Shown: piece after piece, positions 56,290-64,000 of the stretch
How positions within the stretch are numbered: the first letter of the stretch is position 1
Layout: every line of letters starts with the position of its first letter
Assembly: GCA_006384855.1 (NCBI GenBank)
Contig: VCJN01000188.1
Location: 124,001-188,000 of the forward strand
Reading direction: 5' to 3'
DNA length: 64,000 bases
Source of the DNA: Tetraselmis striata
Lineage: Eukaryota; Chlorophyta; Chlorodendrophyceae; Chlorodendrales; Chlorodendraceae
The notes under the pieces: generated by a model
What the model saw: only the letters and a program-made list of their open reading frames with translations
Databases searched by the model: none
What the model was told of the DNA's origin: nothing
Program-made: the position numbers and the translations under genes

Positions 56290-56590
56290 TCTCGATTGGC
56301 GGGTGCCGGCGCGGAAGAATATGAACGCCGCGGCTAAGAACCTGCCCTGCCTGTCAGATGAGATCAAATATAGACGAAACTCTAGCGGGTGAACTACCCT
56401 CATGGCGAATGTTCTTAGACTCTTGGACTGTTCTTGGGTTGCTAGGATGCCCAAGTCCAGGATTATATGGGCGTTCTTATAATGCGGGTGCCGACGTGGA
56501 AATAAGAACTACACTACTTTGAAAAAGGACGCGCCCTGCTGCCTGCCACAGGTCAATCTAGACGAGACTTTAGTGGGACTCCTCTAGCAA
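56290..56590. repeat. Two units of the 160-bp repeat family
   Basis: The ordered blocks GGGTGCCGG, GCTAAGAACCTGCC, GTCAGATGAGATCAAAT, GTTGCTAGG..GCCCAAGTCC match the intronic array at 21.5-22.4 kb. Here the units lie outside a gene. Confidence 0.85.
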
Positions 56591-56715
56591 ATATGTATAT
56601 AATTATATGTTTATGTATACGTGTATATTTATACAGGTACAAATAAATAAATATACATATATACATATATATACGTATATATATACATATATGTATATAT
56701 TCATATGTATATACT
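56591..56715. repeat. TATA/CATA microsatellite
   Basis: AT-rich alternating units directly after the 160-bp repeat copies. The same neighbour relation is seen near 18.9-19.3 kb. Confidence 0.9.
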
Positions 56716-58216
56716 TCTCTTGCTTCCCTTACTTCTATTGCTTTCTCCTTGATTCTCTCACCACGCGTCGTTATGTACGATTATTTTTCAATATGTAAGG
56801 ATGGCCCAAGAATACACTTCTCCAGAAAAGGAGCCCGCCACGAAGACGAACAAAAAAACCGCGAAAAATTCCACAAGGAAGACCATGCGAGAAGCCATCC
56901 ACCAATCAGTCCGGCCCGTCCAGCAGCCAAGAGATAGTGTGCCCTCCTCCGAGCACATTACATGAAGGCCAAGAAAGCAAGGATACAACAATCCGCCAAA
57001 AGCCCCCCCTCGCCGCCGCCCCCGTCAGCCCCATGGTACTGTGAATAGTGGCATGCCAGTCATAGTAAGTTCCTACAACGGCTTCCCGAATAAACTGAAA
57101 TTGAATTACAACATAATGCAGTAATTGCCATAATGTTGTAATTGCCACAATTATAACATAATTGCCATTACAACCTTAATGGCTGGTGATATACCATAGG
57201 CGACAGGTAGGTAGTCAGCGCGCAGTCCTTATCTTCAATAATACGCGAGTTCCCCGGTAATTTCATCAATATCCTTGCGCCTGCATGGAGTAGGTTTACA
57301 TTCCCCAACTGCTTGCAACCGATGGAGCACCCCTCCCGTGCATTTGTGGCAAGCGGCTTGCCTGGCGTGCGACATTGGGGTGCAGCCGTGCGTACTCGGG
57401 GTCAAACCTTGCCGCCAATTCCTTTCAACTCGAAAAGTCGAATTCCTTACGGGGTTGTTCCTCTAGCCCGGGCGAGGCTCTCAAACTCCCCGGAAGCCCC
57501 TTGAGCCCCCGTTCCCACCCTCCAGCACAATTGCGCTGGCGGTTCCGGGAGGTTGGGCAACTCGGATATGGGCACAAGACGGGAGGCGGTGTCCCGGAGA
57601 GGTGAGTGGCTGGGGCGCGTCCCCATCCATGTACGCGGGGGATCCGATTATGTGGATTATGTAACATTATGGTAATGGCTGTAATGGCAACATATGCTGC
57701 CTTGCAGCCTTTCCCCGTCTCCCTGAGCCCGAGGTGCTCTCAATTGCCAGCCTTGGGCCACACGTATTGCTCGGCGACTTGCTAGCTGCTTTTTTTCCGC
57801 CCATGACTGGCGAGAGTGAAACCCTTACTATTGACGTAACCCTTGAAGCGACTTGCTATTATCTGCTTACTGTCAGCCGACACCTCCTCGATGTCTATCC
57901 CCTTCCCCTCCTGTCCTGCGAAAAAAGCCCCCTCCCTCTCCGCAGTGGGGAGTGGTGTGTCCTTCCGTGTGTCGCCGGCGATGCTGAGATGTGCGCTGTA
58001 GGGCTTTGTCCGCCATTTCCCGACATTCCTCCACGCCTGCCTGCCTCCTCTCTGGTCGGCGGAAATAGCCCCTTCTGGCCTTCAAAGGGCGACAATCATG
58101 CTACGGGCGCAACCGGCCCTATGCGGGCTCATGAAGTCGGGCCGTGAGACAGCGGATCGTGCAATTCTCAGAGGCAAATACCAAGTATGCGAGTAACAAT
58201 GCCACATTTCAAGTAG
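56716..58216. other. Intergenic, no recognised gene
   Basis: Frames such as 57734-58147 are open but carry no domain. Short palindromes of TAATTGCCATAATG type at about 57118-57180 suggest a small AT-rich element. Confidence 0.35.
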
Positions 58217-58806
58217 GTGCCGTGTCGGCGACACGGAAGGCGAGACCGTCGACAATCTCCTCCTAGTCCCGGTCCACATCCCAGCCGTTGTCTGGAAGCG
58301 TCCGTCCGTCGGAAGCTGGGGTTGTTTGTCGTTATCCGTTCCAAAAACCCCCAACATTGCATGCGAGACTGGCTGCGCGCAGTCAAGCCGATCAGGGGCG
58401 AATCCATGGAAGACTCGGACTCAGCCGTGGCCGAGATTTTCCGAATTGCAATTAAAGAAGGTCATGCATCGACCACAATATGAAAACGGTGCACGGCGGG
58501 ACATTCATGGCGTTACTCGCGCAGGTACTGCGGGCGCAATGGCCGGGATGCGAGGTGCACATCCTCCCGCTTCCCCTCATGATCCGCTCAGCGGGCACCC
58601 CGCACAAGCGTCTGACACAACTCGTGCGCCCCGGTCGCTCATACCCACCCGAGGCAACCCCGGCAGAGGTCGCCCCCCTCCTCAAATGCATGCATACCCA
58701 TGCGGTGAAGTGGTTGTACATGATGCTACACGTGCACAAAGTCGAGCACCGCGGCACACACAAACGCAAAGTCAAACGAGCCAGCAAACGGAAAGCTTCG
58801 GGATAG
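58217..58806 (+). CDS. Two adjoining hypothetical ORFs
   Basis: ORF 58217-58483 ends in a protein-like stretch (VVIRSKNPQHCMRDWLRAVK, IRGESMEDSDSAVAEIF). ORF 58480-58806 starts within its stop (ATATGA) and contains MALLAQVLRAQWPGCEVHI and a basic tail. The balanced composition suggests real or formerly real coding sequence, perhaps from a transposable element. I recognise no family and see no splice structure. Confidence 0.3.
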
Positions 58807-59073
58807 CCTGCCACATGTGCTCGCAGTATGACAACGCCTCTGCCCCGCCACCCGGAGGGCGGGGGTCGGGGGGACGACACCACTCCCTCTTAGATTAGAG
58901 ACATGGCGCCTTTTGAGGGCTGCACGCTACGCGCTGTCAGTAGTGGACCCTGTGCGGGGTCGGGCAGCCGCGCTGCACGATAGCTGGCATGTTCAGCATC
59001 AAAGGCGAAGCAGCAACCGAGCTGTACGAACTGTCAGATGTACGCTCATGGCGGCTGGCGCGTAGCCCAGGCG
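58807..59073. other. 3' flank of the quinone oxidoreductase gene
   Basis: Downstream of the minus-strand stop. No TGTAA signal is visible close to the stop on that strand. Confidence 0.4.
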
Positions 59074-62070
59074 CTACGGCCAGATGGTCAGCACCAGCTT
59101 CCCGGCAGAGCTGCCACTGACGCGCCCCTCCGCGCGCCCCATCGCGCGCTCAAACAACCCCAGCACCTCCTCCGCGCCGCGCGGCCCCGCCAGCGGCCCA
59201 AACTCCCGCTCCACCACCGGCCGCAGCCGCCCCGCCTCCACCCACCCCGCCAGCTCGTCCAGCGACTCGGAGCTCGGCTTCTTGAACAGGATGGCGTACT
59301 TCTGGCCGGTGACGGCGCCGCGGGCGGTGCGGCCCAGCAGGCGCAGGATGGTGTCGGCGCTGCGCGCGGGCGTGATGGGCTCGCCCAGCCGGCTCTCGGT
59401 GTCGCCCACGATGGAGATGTAGCGCCCCTTTGGCGCGAGGATGCCGCGGCTGCGGGCCGCCACCCAGGCGCTGCGCCCGCCCACGCAGTCGTACACGACG
59501 TCGAAGGCGCGCCCCGCCAGGGCCTCCCGCCAGTCCACCGACCGGTAGTCCACCGTCTCGTCCGCGCCCAGCTGCTGCAACAGCTGTCCACAAGGCACAA
59601 AGGGGTCGTGTCATAGCGCGCGCGCGTGTGTGTGTGTGTGTAGCGGGGGGAAGGGGGGAGGGGGGGGGGGGGGGGGGGGATAAGAATTCTTGCTCAGGAA
59701 AAGATCCACTTTCGGGCCTCGGGGGTCTGGGTATGTGCTGTGAGGTTTCGGGCGGGGACATAGTAAGTTCTCGGCGGACCACGGAATTGTCGCGGATGGG
59801 CCGTAACCTCGTATCTGGGGCATTCACGGCGGGGTGGGGGGGCTCGTAACTCGGCCCGGCCGTCATCGAGGGTGGACACTTGAGCGGTTCGCGTCAATGG
59901 CCGCGACCTGGAGATATAAATCGTCGAGGTACGCGGGCGCTGTAAAGATCAAGGCCATGACGCGATCCGACCTCACCGGACCCCGCCCAGTTCTGGCGGC
60001 ACTGAGTTCGCTCCGTGCTAGGTATGACAAGACATCAGCCTGTGAAGAGGAGGAAAGCTTGATTCAGTTGTGACAACTTCCTAATTACGATCCGTGTTGA
60101 TGATCGGTGCGTTCGACACATCGGCACGGAAAGGCCGAGACTGTGGTCCGATCTCGAGCTGCCTGACGCATCTGCTCTTCGTTACCCTGTTGACGGGAGC
60201 GGCTTGGTGCGAGCCCGCACGCCACGCGCCCCATCCCCACCAGCCCATAGCGGCTCCCCGCCAGGGTCGGCCGCACACAGAGCTTGGCTGTGGCCCAAGG
60301 GGCGGCGTCGCACCTCGTGGCTGCCCGCTGCGGCGGTGGTGCAGACGGTGGCCGCCCCCAGGGCCTTGGCGATCTGGATGCCGGCCGCGCCGCAGCCGGT
60401 GGCGCCGCCCAGCAGCAGCACCGACTCCCCAGGGGACAGCCCCACCTGGCGGAGCGCCTGCAGCGAGGTGCTGCCCGCCACTGGCAGCGCGGCCGCCTGC
60501 GCGTGGCCCAGGCTCGCCGGCTTCAGCCCCACCACCGACGCCGGGGCGGCGGCGTACTGCGCAAAGGCCCCGTCCAGGCCCGTCAGGTCCGCCCACACCT
60601 CCCGCCTGCCGCAGCGGTGCAGCGGCATCGGCATGCCGTCAGCTGCTGCTGCGCATGTCGGGCGACCGACGCCCACTCGCGTCATCACCATCAAACAGCG
60701 ATGCGCTATCGCTCCCGGAGGGTCCCGGAGGTGTTGGGACCCTCCGGGAGCGATAGCGCATCGCTGGCAATGCTCTGCCGTCGTCGACGCTGTGATTCCC
60801 ACCAGACGAATCGGAGGTCGATGCGCTAGCGCATCGATATCGTCACCATCAAGCGAGGACGGAGGTGTGGCCAGTGCGCCTCATACACCTGATGCACTCA
60901 GCTTTTTTACTTCATCAAACATCCGCAATGTCTCGGGCATTCATTCGTCATCTCATATCAACGCGGATTCGAACATGATGCTGTGTCGATGCCAAACCCA
61001 GTCGCCACTGCGGGTGCGGCCGCGGTAATAAGAACACCAATGCGAATACAAACCCGCCCGGCCCGGCAGTCGTCGAATTGTGGACGCAACTATCGCGGGA
61101 CGATAGCAAAGGTTCGCATATGTTTCCTGCATGCCCAATTTGAGGCTAATGATAAATGTTACTGTAGGTGCGTCAGCACCGGACAGATACTTAAATGGAT
61201 GTTTCCCGAGGCTTAGCATTGGGAGCCTCCGGGTGCTGAAGTCGCGTCCGCACCTGTGTGGAGGCAGTGCGAGGGTGGTGCAGAGGGGGGCAAGGGGAGG
61301 GATGGTACGCACCCGAGCAGCGCCTGCGCGGCCGCGCCATCGCCGGCGTCGACAACGGTGCCGCTGACCTCGGATGCCGGCGTGACGGGCAGCTCCCGCT
61401 TCTGGGGGGTGTGCGGGTGTGTCCGGGGCGAGTGGGGGGGGGGGGGGGGGGGAGCGGAGCATGATTGGGTGCGCATGCGCCAGTGTTAGGATGTGCATGC
61501 GGGGCGCCCTGTGGTGGTGGGCAGTGCACTCCGTCATGGCGTCATGGAAAACGGGGGGCGCCCCCGCGCCGCTGGTTGACAGCGTACCGCAAGTACGTGC
61601 CGGGCTCGCCATACATCGTTGCTTTCGACCCCCGCGAAGAGGGAAAGCAATCAGAACAAGCAGCAATAGAACTTGTTGTACATAACGAGAGTGAGGGGGA
61701 GGGGTAGAGGGATTCCATGACGCAGCCAAGGTGCATGTCGCGAAAGGGCCGCGTCATAACTGCAGTACACTATGAAGCCTCCTAAGAGGGGGGGGGGGGG
61801 GGGGGGGGGGTGTTCACGTGCATCGACCAATCATGCACAGGCAGTCCGCCTCTGCATGCTGCAGAGCGGTGTATCACTTGAAGCCAGCCAGACGGTGCAG
61901 CGGGGTAGATGCAGGCGACTGTCCCCACCCACCTGCGTGCGCCAGTAGAAGCCCGCCATGCCCTTGTGGTCCGCCGCGTTCAGCGCGGCCGCCTCCACTC
62001 GCACCAGCACCTCGTCCTCGCGCAGGCCGCCCTGCCCGGGAACCGCCACATCCGCGCGGACCTCCAGAAC
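59074..62070 (-). CDS. Zinc-free quinone oxidoreductase / MDR-family reductase (5' end missing)
   Basis: Four exons are recognised: 62070-61933, 61401-61313, 60605-60314 and 59583-59074 (TAG). All phases agree and give about 342 residues. The GroES-like half has VLEVRADVAVPGQG, EDEVLVRVEAAALNAADHKG and PVTPASEVSGTVVDAG. The cofactor half has LPVAGSTSLQALRQVGLSPG, the NADPH-binding loop LLLGGATGCGAAGIQIAK (normally GGAGGVG), then GADETVDYR, AFDVVYDCVGG and GRYISIVGD. The ending SAGKLVLTIWP matches the family's last strand (GKLVL). No zinc-ligand cysteines are present, as in QOR-type reductases that reduce quinones or enones with NADPH. Only the first 10-15 residues, with the start codon, are missing; they should be on an exon above 62071. 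Introns carry homopolymers at about 59659-59679, 61436-61452 and 61789-61810, all poly-C on the coding strand. Confidence 0.9.
60696..60766. repeat. Perfect 31-bp inverted repeat in an intron
   Basis: 60696-60726 is exactly complementary to 60736-60766, with a 9-base loop. It lies between the 61.3-kb and 60.6-kb exons of the reductase gene. The GATGCGCTA block of the arm returns in the palindrome GATGCGCTAGCGCATC at about 60819-60834, and TCACCATCAA occurs on both sides (about 60685 and about 60842). It is probably a small palindromic transposable element. Confidence 0.9.
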
Positions 62071-63152
62071 CTGGCGGTGGTGCGCCAGCGGGGCGGTGGA
62101 AGTGAGCACCGCACATCGATACGTCCCATCGGGACACGCCACCGCATGTGGCCCCGGGGGAGGCAGCATCGCCCATCAGTCGCACCATCCTGCGCCCCCG
62201 CTGCTCTTGCACTTAGACGCCGATGGCCGATAATATCAATGCGCGCCATGTCTGGTCACGCGAGGGAAAAGACATTGACAATTACCCCGGTTCCCCAGTC
62301 CGAGAGACTGCTGATGCACTTGGATGTCCGGTTGAAGCGATATCATCAGGGTATTTTGGGCTCGGTGCAACTACCCACATATTCCCGATAGGATGCGTGT
62401 AACACTGACGGGGACTGACTGCCCTCCAACCCCCCCCCCCCCCCCCCCCCCTCCCCCCCGCCTCCCCGCCCCTCGTTTCCGCTTTCGGATTGACGTGTTT
62501 GCAATTATCACCAGTCGCGGTGTGCACCTACGAGGCTCGCGGCCGGAGGTTGAAATAATAGAGCCGCGGCAGCGCACCTCAGACGGCGCGCCGTACGTGG
62601 CGTAGCGCGCCGCAATCATGGTCGCAGGAAGTCCGGCAGCATCGGAGTCGTCGCCCTGGTGGGCACCCGGTGTTGATGCCACCGCCGCCAAGTGTAGTGA
62701 CCTTCCCGAAGCGGCTCGCCGCCGGTGGGGGATCGGCGGGCGAGTGGCCGTTGGCGGCCGGCGAGGCGGGAAGCATCGGGCTTGGACGGCCGGTGTCGGA
62801 GGGGTGGCGCAGCCGCGTGTGGCGGTCGAGACCGTGCCATAGGCGTGGTGGGGACAAAGCATGCTGCCAAATTTGGCGTGTTGGACGTGACAGGCACACG
62901 CACCTTTGCCTGGCATGCAAGCAAGGGAGGTGCTCGGGGTCCCTCTCGGCCACAGAGTCATGAACCGCCGCGATCGTCATCGGTGCTGCTGCTGCTGCTG
63001 CGCTGCTGCTGCTGATATGCTGGGCGCTACTCGCGCGTATGGAGATTGTTTTTTTTCGCCCCCGGGACAGGACTACCTGGCACCAGAACAGGCGCGTATG
63101 GAGATGTCCCTACAGGGTACCCGTACGGTACCCGTACCCGGCCGGACAGCAT
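62071..63152. other. 5' flank of the reductase gene and repeats
   Basis: The missing first exon of the reductase should be here, but I could not choose it. A C-homopolymer lies at about 62430-62450, and (CTG)n occurs at about 62983-63017. Open frames across 62.6-62.9 kb show no domain. Confidence 0.4.
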
Positions 63153-63552
63153 GATGTAAGAAAATCTAAATAATTACATGAGCTAGCAGCAGAAGGCGAT
63201 ATCGGAAATCACCAAAATAAAAGGCAATCAGAAAGGTCCTCTACAGCGACTGCGGGGTGGAAGCAGTAACATGAGAAGACGCAGAGTGGGCACGAGCACA
63301 CGCATCAGACTTGGCCATCTGCACACCGGCAGAGAGAATGCCGCCCAGGGTACCATGCACGCAAGCCGAGACCCGCTGCAACAGCCCCCGCCGTGTGCGC
63401 GACAGGTGACGGCGGAACTCAGCAGGTTGGCCGGCGACAAAGTTTCGAAGTGCCTGAACGGATTGACCACGAAGAAAGCAAGAGGTCGGGGCGGAAGGAC
63501 CGCCAGGGAAGTTGCGCACAGCCAACAGCACCGCGAAGATGTAAGAAAATCT
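63153..63552 (-). mobile_element. 5'-truncated LINE copy 5 (370 bp) with 15-bp target duplication
   Basis: The insert 63168-63537 lies between GATGTAAGAAAATCT at 63153-63167 and 63538-63552, both exact. It is the longest copy of the family here and nearly identical to the 1.1-kb copy over their overlap, so both are recent. On the minus strand it encodes the last roughly 95 residues of an ORF (ALRNFVAGQPAEFRRHLSRT, then RVSACVHGTLGGILSAG), a stop, and a 3' untranslated region of about 70 bases ending GCTAGCTCATGTAATTA. Confidence 0.92.
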
Positions 63553-64000
63553 CAAATGGGGATAGAGAATAGCACACAGCTACTTGGTTTTGCACCCTTG
63601 CGCACTCAGAGCTCGGTTTTATTTGCACTTTTGCTCGCGAGTTTGTGCGCGCGTGATGGTGTGATGATGTCACAAAAATCCAGCAGTTGTTGCAATCAAT
63701 ACTCGTAGAAGCGGTCCAAAATTTAATAATTTGGAAGTAGTGTTTCACAAGAGGCCGCAAGTATACTCTCCCACAAAAGCTTAGCCCTATATACACCAAT
63801 CTGCATATTATGAGGGGCGCATCCCTGCGCACTAGCATATAGCCAAAACCACGTGCAGTCTTTTACTTATATCGAAGCTTTGTTTCCATCATCTTGGTTG
63901 CAGCGTACTCTCCGACACTACGTTGCGCTGATGATTATTTTACACAGTGCTTTTTCCCACTACTCACAGTGAAGAAATGCCGCTTTTCAACAGAAAAGCC
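63553..64000. other. Window end, no gene seen
   Basis: AT-richer intergenic DNA. No domain or repeat partner was found. Confidence 0.35.

Overview
This is nuclear DNA from a eukaryote, most likely a GC-rich green alga. The genes have spliceosomal introns with GT donors (often GTGCG) and AG acceptors. Short plant-type telomere motifs (TTTAGGG/CCCTAAA) occur inside the window. The bromodomain gene has the plant-style arrangement of one bromodomain plus a NET domain, the glutaredoxin start is GRXS17-like, and two genes belong to the sialyltransferase (GT29) family known from plants and prasinophytes. I cannot name the species. A striking habit of this genome is long G/C homopolymer runs, mostly 15-33 bases, inside introns. 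They usually read as poly-C on the coding strand.

Layout. 1-686 (minus): 5' end of a GRX3/GRXS17-type monothiol glutaredoxin. 690-9570: repeat-rich DNA with a truncated LINE, a pair of direct repeats, a long inverted-repeat element, a tRNA/SINE-like repeat and one hypothetical ORF. 9574-11309 (plus): GT29 gene 1. 12221-25234 (minus): one gene of about 23 exons coding for roughly 1,130 residues, with a predicted myristoylated N-terminus, coiled coils, a nucleotide-sugar-pyrophosphorylase-like half and two universal-stress-protein-like domains. 25.2-35.6 kb: mostly repeats, plus one isolated myosin-motor exon (32115-32399, minus). 35659-36620 (minus): small four-span membrane protein. 38210-43217 (plus): GT29 gene 2, with a cysteine-rich stem. 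44459-45719 (plus): complete OTU cysteine protease with a predicted organelle-targeting leader. 46.8-50.1 kb: degraded LINE with reverse transcriptase and a tandemly duplicated 3' tail. 50948-56041 (plus): BET/GTE bromodomain protein. 59074-62070 (minus): zinc-free quinone oxidoreductase of the MDR family. 62.1-64 kb: repeats, ending in the longest copy of the LINE also seen at 1.1 kb.

The genes do not form an operon-like or obviously cooperating set. The loosest common theme is glycan biosynthesis: two Golgi-type GT29 enzymes and a protein with an NDP-sugar-pyrophosphorylase-like region. Exon joins were checked by reading phase. For the OTU, BET and quinone oxidoreductase genes, every join tested keeps the frame and reproduces family motifs. 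Joins I could not settle are flagged in the entries.
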